A DNA stretch of 64,000 nt from Musa acuminata AAA Group (taxonomy: Eukaryota > Streptophyta > Magnoliopsida > Zingiberales > Musaceae). Each line of letters starts with the position of its first letter. Within the stretch, counting starts at the first letter, position 1. The DNA lies in the NCBI RefSeq assembly GCF_036884655.1, contig NC_088342.1, positions 32,649,001-32,713,000 on the forward strand, read 5' to 3'. Below the pieces are notes generated by a model. The model made no database searches, was not told the origin of the DNA, and worked only from the letters and a program-made list of their open reading frames with translations. A program made the position numbers and the translations under genes. Shown piece by piece: positions 9,736 through 19,756 of the stretch.

Positions 9736-11126
9736 AAGGCTTGCTAACCTTGCACTTTGATAGCCATGAAGAAAAAATTAACATTGAAAATCACTGAACT
9801 AGGAGTGTTAATAAATAGGTGACTAGTAAGTCAATTAGTCTAACCATTCCTAATTGGAATCATAATACTAGAAGACTAACCTAAGTGAAACTCAAAGAAC
9901 AATCAACAAAGGGTTTGTGTTGGCATTGTGATGAAAAGTAGAGTAGGGAGGAACCAAAGATTTAGGCTGTACACTATGATCATAAAGACATTGATATTAT
10001 TGAACCTATCACACATACCATTCATGCATTAATTGACTATTATAATCCTCAAACTTTAAATGTTAAAGGGCTTTTGAAATGTCAATCTGTTACTGTTTTG
10101 ATTGCTACTAGTAGCAACAACAATTTTATGGATAGCAAGGTTATTGTGTGATTGACCTATCGCATTGAACATCATAATAAGTTTGAGATAGAGGTTACTG
10201 ATGGGTGACTTTTAACTTATGATAGTAAGTGTTCCAAAGTGAAGCTTTCTATGCAATGACAAGAATTATTCACAGATTTTTTCTTATTATCATTGGAGGA
10301 CTGTAAGGTTGTGCTTGGAATTGAGTAACTATTAACTATGGGCGGTATCTCTTGAATTTTTTCTAAATTAATTATAATTTTTTTTATCAATGGAAAGTAA
10401 GTGATCCTAAAGGAAAAAAGCATGATAGTAAGGCTACAACTATTACTAGCCATAGAATAGAGAGGGTTCTTTGAAAGGCACACCATGGATTTTTGATATA
10501 ATTACAGATCATTAAAGAGGAAGCTACAATACCTAAATAAAATGAAAATATTCAATCATTGCTCAGAGAATTTATGGTTGTATTTGTAGAACCACAAGGA
10601 CTTCTACCTCTTCGATAACATGATTACCAAATTCCTTTACTACCTAGGAGTGCATCAACAAATGTTTGGCTCTATCGATATCGACACTTTTAAAAGACAT
10701 AGATAGAGAAAATCATTAAGAAGATTCTTAAAGCAAGGGTCATAAAGGCTAGTGTTAATCCATACTCTCTCCAATATTATTAGTAAGGAAGAATGATGGT
10801 TTTTAATGGATGTTTGTAGATTATTGAGTACTCAATAATATTACAATGAAAGACAAGTATCTTATTCTAGTGATGGATAAGTTACTTGACAAATTGGGAG
10901 GTGCACAAGTTTTCACTAAACTAAATTTACGGTCTAGCTATCACCAAATTCATCTACATGAAGATGACATTTAGAAAACTACTTTTAGAATGCATGATGG
11001 CCACTATGAATTTTTGGTAATGCCTTTTGGGTTAACCAATACGCTATCTACTTTTCATAGTTTGATGAATGATATCTTTCAAGTTCATCTTCATAAATTT
11101 GTTCTAATATCCTTTTATGATATTAT
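9736..11126 (+). pseudogene. Old chromovirus gag-protease-RT, left part
   Basis: Plus strand, heavily mutated. Gag C-terminal residues (SHEEKINIEN) are near 9755. A zinc-knuckle-like TKGLCWHCDEK follows near 9905, then a decayed protease (about 10085-10140) and reverse transcriptase: MKDKYLILVMDKLLDK, VFTKLNLRSSYHQIHLHEDD, then the open frame [20 protein letters not shown] (from 10990) to the FxDI region near 11120. It stops where the young element inserted (11127) and resumes at 19757. Many stops; no function expected. Confidence 0.85.
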
Positions 11127-11993
11127 TGTTGAATCTCGTATTTTGATGATGAAACTACTTGATATATGTTTATGATTTAATCTGCGTTTTGCGTGACGCA
11201 GGATGCTTTGATCAGGATGAGACAATTAAAGCAGGAAAATCATGTTGTGCCGGAGGAACATTGGACGTCGGGCCGGTGGATCGGTCGACGTATCGACAGA
11301 AGGCTTCGGGCCGTGGACTCGGGCATCGGGCCAAGAAGAGCGGGTATTGTGCCAAGGATATCGGAGTTGCGGAGTCAACTGGCCGATTGGGCAATAGGCT
11401 GTAGGAAAGGACGATGTGCCGAAGAATCGGACGAAGCGTCGAGGGACCAATGACATGTCGGACAACATGATTAATGCTTAGTATTAATTGTCTCGATCGA
11501 AGTTTTGTTTTAAGTATGCAGGATTAACTACGATGAGAGTAAGACAAGCAGCAGGTATTGCGCCGGAGTCAAGATCATGATCACGTTGGGAGTTCGAGAG
11601 TTCGACGGAAGTTCGGACGGTCGTCGGAGGTTCAGCGAGAACAGATCCGAGTAGTCCAGAAGCTTGCCAAGCGAAGCTCGTCGGAACTCGCCAAGTGGAT
11701 CGTCGCAAAGTCCAGGAGTATGCCGGATGTCCGCAGAAGGATCACCGAGGGTTATCGGTTGATCGACGGAAGTTGGCCGGAAACTCGCCGGAAGAAGCGA
11801 TTGACGCATCGGAGCAAAGCTGCAGAAGTTGTCTTAGAGTTAATCGTAGTTAGCATGATGATTAAGCATGAAAATGGGAGGTGATCCCATTAGCTTAATC
11901 TTGGGGCAATTGGGCCCCTGAAAAGATTCGAATTGGGCCGAATGGAGTGAACCATTCGGACCCTGATTGCACCAGGAGGTGCAACCGCCCCAG

Positions 11994-12201
11994 CCAGGAG
12001 GTGCAACCGCCTGGGCTGTGGGGTTGGGAGGTGCAACCACCCCAGCCAGGAGGTGCAACCGCCTGGGCTGTGGGGTTGGGAGGTGCAACCGCCCCAGCCA
12101 GGAGGTGCAACCGCCTGGGCTGTGGGGTTGGGAGGTGCAACCGCCCCAGCCAGGAGGTGCAACCGCCTGGGCTGTGGGGTTGGGAGGTGCAACCGCTCCA
12201 G
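11994..12201. repeat. 52-bp tandem repeat in LTR (four copies)
   Basis: The landmark CTGGGCTGTGGGGTTGGGAG recurs at 12011, 12063, 12115 and 12167, a period of exactly 52. Each unit has two copies of AGGTGCAACC-type motifs facing CCCAGCC. The same array is at 18190-18397 in the other LTR. It lies upstream of the TATA box and may be the element's CG-rich promoter region. Confidence 0.93.
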
Positions 12202-12214
12202 CCGAGAGGTGCAA

Positions 12215-12660
12215 CCGCCCAGAGCTCAGTCTTCGAGCCAGACTGGGCGGTGCAACCTCCTCTGCCAAGAGGTAGCACCGCCAGAGCTCAAGTTTCGAGC
12301 TCTGCCAGGCGATGCAACCACCGAGCTCAGTCTTCGAGCTCTGGCAGAGAGGTGCATCAGCCTGAGCTCAGTCTCGAGCACTGCCAGGTGATGCAATCAC
12401 CAAGCTCAGTCTTCGAGCTCTGGCAGAGAGGTGCATCAGCCTGAGCTCAGTTTGGAGCTCTGCCAGGTGATGCAACCACCAAGCTCAGTTTCGAGCTCTG
12501 CCAGGTGATGCAACCACCAAGCTCAGTCTTCGAGCTCTGCCAGGTGATGCGACCATCGAGCTCAGTCTTCGAGCTCTGGCAGAGAAAGGCAATCGCCTGA
12601 GCTCAGTCTTCGAGCTCTGCCAGGCGGTGCCACCTCTCCAGTCAAGAGGTGCAACCGCCT
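12215..12660. repeat. Degenerate GAGCTCAGTCTTCGAGCTCT repeat in LTR
   Basis: An interspersed/tandem series of GAGCTCAGTCTTCGAGCTCT with TGCCAGG(T/C)GATGCAACCACC linkers and a period near 40-60. The unit contains the palindrome GAGCTC and a near-palindromic TTCGAGCTCT. It continues the GGTGCAACC motif of the 52-bp array. It is duplicated in the second LTR at 18411-18856. Confidence 0.85.
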
Positions 12661-12728
12661 GATCCCAGAATTCTGGGATTTGATCGATTTGATCGTTTTG
12701 AGCTCGAAGTTTGAATTGGGTTGGGGCC

Positions 12729-12736
12729 TATAAATA
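12729..12736 (+). promoter_or_regulatory. TATA box of 5' LTR
   Basis: TATAAATA in the context GGCCTATAAATACCCCACC, just downstream of the CG-rich arrays. The same box is at 18925-18932. Equivalent CTATAAATACCCC or TATTTATAGG boxes occur in the other Sirevirus LTRs of the window, supporting a conserved core promoter. Confidence 0.75.
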
Positions 12737-13285
12737 CCCCACCCATTCAGCACTGAAAAGATACAGATCCACACCGAATTCTTGATCTTTTCAGTGATTC
12801 TAAGAGCTCAAATTTGTGTAAAGTCCTAAAGTTCTCCTCCTTCTGTTCTTCAAGTTTTGAGTTGTAAAGAGAGGAGAGAAAGGATCTGTAAAGGTTGTCT
12901 CCTGAGCCTGTCAAAAGGAGAGAAACTGTAAAAGGGCAGTTGGCCTTCGCCCATTGAAGGAAGGCATCTAGTTGACGTCGGCAACCTCATCGGTGGAGGA
13001 AGCCAAAAGTGGAGTAGGTCAAGACTGACCGAACCACTCTAAATCTCTGGTTTGTGTTTATTTTTGAGCATTTTATCATTACTGCAAACCTCCTACATAG
13101 CTACTGCTCTCTGCGCTTTTACGAACGATTCTCTAAGTTCAGATCTTTCCGAATCTGCATTGAGACGTAAATCGGTGTTTTCGTACAATCTTTACATCGC
13201 AGTTTACGCTTACGCTTTGATTCCATTCATAACTGCGAACTGCTTTTTGCACATTCACAAAAAGATTTTCAAAGTTCAGTTTCTG

Positions 13286-13440
13286 CGTTTAGACGCAAAA
13301 CTGCGTTTAGACGTAAAACTGCGTTTAGACGTAAAACTGCGTTTAGACGTAAAACTGCGTTTAGACGCAAACTGCGTTTAGACGTAAATTGCGCTTAGAC
13401 GCAATCTGCGCTTAGACGCAAACTGCACTTAGATACAAAC
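13286..13440. repeat. 17-18-bp tandem repeat near LTR end
   Basis: CTGCGTTTAGACGTAAAA is repeated about five times at 18 bp, then several variants at 17 bp (CTGCGCTTAGACGCAAA). The open frame over it (from 13052) reads RLDVKL repeats. Because it is inside the LTR and identical in both LTRs (also 19482-19636), it is repeat-driven rather than a gene. Confidence 0.9.
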
Positions 13441-13562
13441 TGAGAATTTGCTTTTGCATCATAATAGTTTTTGAACGAACGCAGCTTTTGATTTTAATCG
13501 CTGTAAGATTTCCGCTGCACTAATTCACCCCCCCCCCTCTTAGTGCTCTCGATCCTAACAAT

Positions 13563-13574
13563 TGGTATCAGAGC
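13563..13574 (+). other. Primer binding site
   Basis: TGGTATCAGAGC, two bases after the 5' LTR, complementary to the 3' end of initiator tRNA-Met. It is an exact match to the usual Ty1/copia plant site, so this element retains a priming signal. Confidence 0.95.
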
Positions 13575-13610
13575 GGGGTATTTCTCATTTCGGATTTACA
13601 CCCGAGAGAA

Positions 13611-14621
13611 ATGGCTCTTCAAGAGGGCTTATCGGTTGTTCGTCCACCGTTCCTTAACGGATTGGACTACACTTATTGGAAAACTCGAATGAGAGTTTTC
13701 TTGATTTCTCTGAATCTGGATTTATGGAATATTGTTGAAAACGGTTTTCAACTTCCCTCTAAACCAACGAACGAATGGTCGGATTTGGAGAAGAAGTATT
13801 TTTCTTTAAACGCAAAGGCTATGAATGCCTTATTTTGCGCTTTGGACAAAAATGAGTTCAATCGGGTTTCTTTGTGCGAAACGGCTTTCGATATTTGGCG
13901 CACTCTTGAAATCACACATGAAGGAACTAGTAGAGTCAAAGACTCGAAAGTTAATATTTTACTACATGATTTCGAGCTTTTTCATATGAAACCAAGCGAA
14001 ACCGTTGTTGACATGTACACCCGTTTTACGGATGTCGTCAATGGTTTAAAATCACTTGGTAAAAGCTTTTCGGATTTTGAACTCGTTAACAAAGTTTTGC
14101 GCTCACTTTCTAAAACTTGGGATTCAAAAGTAACTGCTATTCAAGAATCGAAAAACCTAAACAACTTACCACTTGAAGAACTAATTGGTTCATTGATGAC
14201 ATATGAAATGGTGCACAATGCACATGATGAACATGTTGAACACAATCACCTTCCAAAGAACAGGAAGGATTTGGAACTCTGGACAAATGAATGCCACTTG
14301 AGCGATGACTCAAGTGATGAGGACAATGATGAACAAACCAACCTTCCAAAGAACAGGAAGGATTTGGGACATAGAACATTTGAAGACCACTCGAGCATAA
14401 GCTCAAGTGATGGTGAACTTAAACTACAAATGAAACGAAAATTAAAAAGCAAAAAGAATCGAACTACTTGCTTTAAACGCAAGAAGAAGAACAAAAATTG
14501 GGATGAATCGAGCTCCTCCGAAGAAGAGAAAGTCAACAAAAGCAAGGCGGCAAACTACGCCTTAACAGCCTACAATGATGAGGTAATCGAAATCCCCCTA
14601 ATTTATTTTGAAATTACTTGA
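13611..14621 (+). CDS. gag: Copia-type Gag (UBN2 family), C-terminally shortened
   Basis: 336 codons from the ATG 36 bases after the primer site. Residues 1-200 form the UBN2/copia gag capsid-like domain (YTYWKTRMRVFL, NAKAMNALFCALDKN, AFDIWRTLEITHEG, DFELVNKVLRSL, LEELIGSLMTYEM). Residues about 225-275 contain a duplicated LPKNRKDL segment within acidic, serine-rich linkers. The C-terminus is lysine-rich (MKRKLKSKKNR, KRKKKNKN). The CCHC zinc knuckle and all of pol that normally follow are absent; the frame ends shortly after ANYALTAYNDEV. Role: particle assembly and RNA binding, with packaging perhaps helped by the basic tail. The intact frame and identical LTRs suggest selection or very recent copying. 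Confidence 0.93.
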   Translation: MALQEGLSVVRPPFLNGLDYTYWKTRMRVFLISLNLDLWNIVENGFQLPSKPTNEWSDLEKKYFSLNAKAMNALFCALDKNEFNRVSLCETAFDIWRTLEITHEGTSRVKDSKVNILLHDFELFHMKPSETVVDMYTRFTDVVNGLKSLGKSFSDFELVNKVLRSLSKTWDSKVTAIQESKNLNNLPLEELIGSLMTYEMVHNAHDEHVEHNHLPKNRKDLELWTNECHLSDDSSDEDNDEQTNLPKNRKDLGHRTFEDHSSISSSDGELKLQMKRKLKSKKNRTTCFKRKKKNKNWDESSSSEEEKVNKSKAANYALTAYNDEVIEIPLIYFEIT

Positions 14622-16399
14622 TGCTTTCATGATGTATTTTTCTCTTTTAGTTTAGAATTAATTTTCTTAAAAATTACATGTTAAAAAAAAAAAAAAAAAA
14701 AAAAAATTATTATGATCATACTAAGTAATTTCGAAAATGATAATATTGCATATTTTATGATAAACAAATAGAATGATTGAAAATATGAAATCATGTGTAT
14801 TACGTTGATTTCCATTGTTATTTCTCGATTTTGATTAAAGATCATGTTTGATTTGAAGAAATGCATAATGATGAAATTAAATATTTTGATTAACAATTTT
14901 ATGCATGAGATTTTAAGCCGATGATAAGCATGTGTTATTCTCATGAGTATATTTGAAAAACTATGGCAAAAATGTGCTCGAATGCATGAACATGTTATTT
15001 TTCGGACATTCTTGATTCAATGTTCAAAACACTTAATTGCCATGATGATTTTACACTATAACATGTTGGAAATTAGAAGTTTTGGATACATAAATTTTTA
15101 TGATCCTGAGCATGTTTTATCTTCATAATTGAACTTGAAAATCTATAGCAAAATCTTATCCGAATGCATGAAAGTTCTAATTTCATTTTCGGATTCACTT
15201 AACAATTGGTATCCCAACAATCGGATTTTCTCATACACTTATGAAAAATATTTTTTCTAAAATGGATTTGATGAAATGATTCCTGCTTATAAATTCCATC
15301 TTGAAATATGAATGATAGTATCTTTGCTTGCAAAGATTTGTTTCACATACATATCTCCTATGATTCATGTGCAGAAAAAGAATTTATAAATCATAATACA
15401 ATGAGATTTCTTATGCAAAAATAAAGTGCTTTTGTGATTCTTTGCTAAAAAGAATAATTATTAAAATCATGATCTTGATCATTATAACATGAAGCTCTTT
15501 ATAAATCAAGATCGTTCATTATGCTCCCTACATTTATCAAAAAGGAGTTCTTCAAATGAAATGCAACTTGTCTTTTGATTTCATGATATTTTGTGAATTT
15601 CGAAATTAATTTTAATGACTTGATTATGAGTTTCAAGTTGATGATTTGATTTGAATAAGTTATGTCTAAATCATAATCATGATCCTGCAAAATTGAAATC
15701 ACAAATAATATCTTTTGGTATTCATGAATTGATACTCACAATATGAAAGTATTGGTATTCATGACTTGATTTTGATTGAAACATTACATGCTTAAATTAA
15801 TCATTCTTCTATGTTTCAAAAATTCCATAAATGCCTTATGTGATGATTGAAAACTAACTTGCTTTATGATGAATCACGAATCATAACTTGATCTATGATG
15901 CCTTGAAATGATTGAAATATTTAACACTTTTATGCTCTTCCCCCTACCTTCTTCTTGTTTTCAATGATAAAATGGGGAGAAGTTTTGATCATGCATGGTA
16001 GGATATAATTTGACAAAATTGATGCCATCATGATATGAAACATTTATGATGTGCAATTATGCATGCAATACTTGTGCTTTCTAATTATGATGTGATGTGT
16101 TGCATATGATGTAAATCATGATTTAAAATGCTATGAGTGCTAAGTTACACACTTTGAGAAGAAATTGCTATATTGAAACATTAATGTAATTATGAATGGT
16201 GATATGAAATTATGCATGTAATACTTCAACCTATGATAACGATGCATGCAATGATAAAATATTCATGATGAAAAATTGTCTTAACATTCATAACTTGATT
16301 ATTCATCCTTTGTCATGATTTTGAAATCGTTGTAAAAGGAAAAAGAACTACAAAACTGTATTCTCTCCTTCTTTTTTACAATGACAAAGGGGGAGATAG

Positions 16400-16990
16400 C
16401 TAGCTTGTACAAGTCAAGAAGATGCAAAAACTTGATTTGCTAGCTTACCTATTTTAAGAAGCAAAGATTGCTAACTTGCTTATTTCAAGAAGAAAAATTG
16501 TCTTCTTGAACATCACTATCTTGAATATCTCAAGAAGCAAAACTTGCAATTTGCACATTGCAATAGGAAGCAAGAATCATGAGCTTACACAAGAAATTTA
16601 TCTTGCATTTGCTTTCGAAGTTTTTGCTAGCTTGTATATTGCGAAACTTGTATATCGTAAAAATTGCTAGCTTGTAGTCTAAAGAGAAGCGAAAAGTTGC
16701 TATCTCAAAAGAAGCAAAGGTGCTATCTTGCCTATCTCAAGAAGCAAAACATGCTAACTTGCGCATCTAGCAAAGTGGACAAAATTTTCATATTTCAAGA
16801 AGCAAGAGTTGCCTTCTTGAACATCTCTAATTTGCTAGCTTGCATGATGTAGAACTTGCTATCTTGAACATCTCTAATTTTCATACCAAGTGCTATCTTG
16901 TATGCTATAAAACTTGCATATCTAAAACTTGATAGCTTGAATATTCTAAGCATGAATCAACACTTGCTATATTTTCTAGCAAAATTGCAT
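16400..16990 (+). repeat. Degenerate TTGCTAGCTTG repeat
   Basis: Units of roughly 35-45 bp with TTGCTAGCTTG, CTATCTTG and CTCAAGAAGCAAAA variants are repeated more than ten times. The inverted relative at 57480-57600 and 58020-58160 has the same words on the other strand. No coding potential. Confidence 0.75.
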
Positions 16991-17058
16991 GATGATAAAA
17001 CTTGATATTATGTTCTTCATGCAATGAGTTGAACCAATATCATAAACACTTGATTGTG

Positions 17059-17098
17059 ATACTTCTCCTTTTTGTTGATGACAAAGGGGGAGAAGTAT
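17059..17098 (+). other. PPT-like inverted repeat (hairpin) module
   Basis: ATACTTCTCCTTTTTG, a 7-base loop TTGATGA, then CAAAGGGGGAGAAGTAT. The arms are complementary except for a few T:G positions. The purine arm copies the terminal purine tract (17309-17320). Related modules are at about 15938-15982 and 16361-16396. Confidence 0.85.
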
Positions 17099-17308
17099 GT
17101 TGATGAAAGTATGTTGATGACATGACATGTGATGCATAAGTTTATGCAAATGTTCATGTTGACGTATTGCAAGTATTCATGATGAATATTGCAATGACTT
17201 GAATTCAGTTTGAATTCAAGGTTCTATCAATATGGCATATTGATAGGGGGAGTTTGTTTAAACTCCGGGAGTTAAGTTTAACTCCGTCATCAAGTGGTTG
17301 TCATCATC

Positions 17309-17320
17309 AAAAAGGGGGAG
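17309..17320 (+). other. Polypurine tract
   Basis: AAAAAGGGGGAG followed by AT and the 3' LTR start TGTTGAATC. It is the plus-strand DNA priming site of the element and is typical of Sireviruses. Confidence 0.92.
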
Positions 17321-17322
17321 AT

Positions 17323-19756
17323 TGTTGAATCTCGTATTTTGATGATGAAACTACTTGATATATGTTTATGATTTAATCTGCGTTTTGCGTGACGCAGGAT
17401 GCTTTGATCAGGATGAGACAATTAAAGCAGGAAAATCATGTTGTGCCGGAGGAACATTGGACGTCGGGCCGGTGGATCGGTCGACGTATCGACAGAAGGC
17501 TTCGGGCCGTGGACTCGGGCATCGGGCCAAGAAGAGCGGGTATTGTGCCAAGGATATCGGAGTTGCGGAGTCAACTGGCCGATTGGGCAATAGGCTGTAG
17601 GAAAGGACGATGTGCCGAAGAATCGGACGAAGCGTCGAGGGACCAATGACATGTCGGACAACATGATTAATGCTTAGTATTAATTGTCTCGATCGAAGTT
17701 TTGTTTTAAGTATGCAGGATTAACTACGATGAGAGTAAGACAAGCAGCAGGTATTGCGCCGGAGTCAAGATCATGATCACGTTGGGAGTTCGAGAGTTCG
17801 ACGGAAGTTCGGACGGTCGTCGGAGGTTCAGCGAGAACAGATCCGAGTAGTCCAGAAGCTTGCCAAGCGAAGCTCGTCGGAACTCGCCAAGTGGATCGTC
17901 GCAAAGTCCAGGAGTATGCCGGATGTCCGCAGAAGGATCACCGAGGGTTATCGGTTGATCGACGGAAGTTGGCCGGAAACTCGCCGGAAGAAGCGATTGA
18001 CGCATCGGAGCAAAGCTGCAGAAGTTGTCTTAGAGTTAATCGTAGTTAGCATGATGATTAAGCATGAAAATGGGAGGTGATCCCATTAGCTTAATCTTGG
18101 GGCAATTGGGCCCCTGAAAAGATTCGAATTGGGCCGAATGGAGTGAACCATTCGGACCCTGATTGCACCAGGAGGTGCAACCGCCCCAGCCAGGAGGTGC
18201 AACCGCCTGGGCTGTGGGGTTGGGAGGTGCAACCACCCCAGCCAGGAGGTGCAACCGCCTGGGCTGTGGGGTTGGGAGGTGCAACCGCCCCAGCCAGGAG
18301 GTGCAACCGCCTGGGCTGTGGGGTTGGGAGGTGCAACCGCCCCAGCCAGGAGGTGCAACCGCCTGGGCTGTGGGGTTGGGAGGTGCAACCGCTCCAGCCG
18401 AGAGGTGCAACCGCCCAGAGCTCAGTCTTCGAGCCAGACTGGGCGGTGCAACCTCCTCTGCCAAGAGGTAGCACCGCCAGAGCTCAAGTTTCGAGCTCTG
18501 CCAGGCGATGCAACCACCGAGCTCAGTCTTCGAGCTCTGGCAGAGAGGTGCATCAGCCTGAGCTCAGTCTCGAGCACTGCCAGGTGATGCAATCACCAAG
18601 CTCAGTCTTCGAGCTCTGGCAGAGAGGTGCATCAGCCTGAGCTCAGTTTGGAGCTCTGCCAGGTGATGCAACCACCAAGCTCAGTTTCGAGCTCTGCCAG
18701 GTGATGCAACCACCAAGCTCAGTCTTCGAGCTCTGCCAGGTGATGCGACCATCGAGCTCAGTCTTCGAGCTCTGGCAGAGAAAGGCAATCGCCTGAGCTC
18801 AGTCTTCGAGCTCTGCCAGGCGGTGCCACCTCTCCAGTCAAGAGGTGCAACCGCCTGATCCCAGAATTCTGGGATTTGATCGATTTGATCGTTTTGAGCT
18901 CGAAGTTTGAATTGGGTTGGGGCCTATAAATACCCCACCCATTCAGCACTGAAAAGATACAGATCCACACCGAATTCTTGATCTTTTCAGTGATTCTAAG
19001 AGCTCAAATTTGTGTAAAGTCCTAAAGTTCTCCTCCTTCTGTTCTTCAAGTTTTGAGTTGTAAAGAGAGGAGAGAAAGGATCTGTAAAGGTTGTCTCCTG
19101 AGCCTGTCAAAAGGAGAGAAACTGTAAAAGGGCAGTTGGCCTTCGCCCATTGAAGGAAGGCATCTAGTTGACGTCGGCAACCTCATCGGTGGAGGAAGCC
19201 AAAAGTGGAGTAGGTCAAGACTGACCGAACCACTCTAAATCTCTGGTTTGTGTTTATTTTTGAGCATTTTATCATTACTGCAAACCTCCTACATAGCTAC
19301 TGCTCTCTGCGCTTTTACGAACGATTCTCTAAGTTCAGATCTTTCCGAATCTGCATTGAGACGTAAATCGGTGTTTTCGTACAATCTTTACATCGCAGTT
19401 TACGCTTACGCTTTGATTCCATTCATAACTGCGAACTGCTTTTTGCACATTCACAAAAAGATTTTCAAAGTTCAGTTTCTGCGTTTAGACGCAAAACTGC
19501 GTTTAGACGTAAAACTGCGTTTAGACGTAAAACTGCGTTTAGACGTAAAACTGCGTTTAGACGCAAACTGCGTTTAGACGTAAATTGCGCTTAGACGCAA
19601 TCTGCGCTTAGACGCAAACTGCACTTAGATACAAACTGAGAATTTGCTTTTGCATCATAATAGTTTTTGAACGAACGCAGCTTTTGATTTTAATCGCTGT
19701 AAGATTTCCGCTGCACTAATTCACCCCCCCCCCTCTTAGTGCTCTCGATCCTAACA
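17323..19756 (+). repeat. 3' LTR of young Sirevirus-type element
   Basis: 2434 bp, an apparent exact copy of 11127-13560, with the 52-bp array at 18190-18397, TATA at 18925-18932 and the 18-bp repeat at 19482-19636. It is followed by ATTAT and the resumed old chromovirus sequence. Confidence 0.95.

Larger units (their letters stand above)
11127..13560 (+). repeat. 5' LTR of young Sirevirus-type element
   Basis: It runs from TGTTGAATCTCG to GATCCTAACA, 2434 bp, repeated at an offset of exactly 6196 at 17323-19756. It holds a CG-rich array in U3 (11974-12660), a TATA box near 12729, an 18-bp tandem repeat in the downstream part (13286-13440) and a C-run just before the end. Numerous small open frames on both strands across the array are by-products of the repeats. 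Confidence 0.95.
14622..17322 (+). other. AT-rich non-coding part of young element
   Basis: About 2.7 kb without long frames. It starts with an A-run of about 24 bases (14683-14706). Dense ATGAT-, CATGA- and TTGAAA-rich sequence follows, then 16400-16990 with a degenerate repeat built on TTGCTAGCTTG and CTCAAGAAGCAAAA. Three pyrimidine-loop-purine modules resemble the terminal purine tract. The reverse complement of this region is recognisable at about 57090-59350, so it is a conserved part of the family. Confidence 0.8.
11127..19756 (+). mobile_element. Young non-autonomous Sirevirus-type retrotransposon
   Basis: The element is 8630 bp: LTR 11127-13560, internal region 13561-17322, LTR 17323-19756. 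A perfect 5-bp target duplication ATTAT is at 11122-11126 and 19757-19761. The LTRs are each 2434 bp and I found no difference between them, so insertion was very recent. Inside are a tRNA-Met primer site, one gag-like ORF of 336 codons, an AT-rich region of about 2.7 kb without coding capacity, several PPT-like hairpins, and the terminal purine tract. There is no protease, integrase, reverse transcriptase or RNase H. Movement would need pol from a related Sirevirus. It interrupts the reverse transcriptase of an older chromovirus. Confidence 0.95.

Noticed and set aside
11994..12201. CRISPR-like look of regularly spaced repeats
   Set aside because: The units are head-to-tail with no unique spacers, inside a plant LTR. 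It is a tandem array.
11840..12444. Overlapping open frames on both strands (100-165 codons, Pro/Gly/Ala-rich) and their twins at 18036-18640
   Set aside because: They are produced by the 52-bp and GAGCTC repeats in the LTR, which have no stops in several frames. They occur identically in both LTRs and have no domain or proper start context.
13052..13381. 109-codon frame with RLDVKL repeats (and 19248-19577)
   Set aside because: It lies within the LTR and is driven by the 18-bp tandem repeat; it is not a gene.
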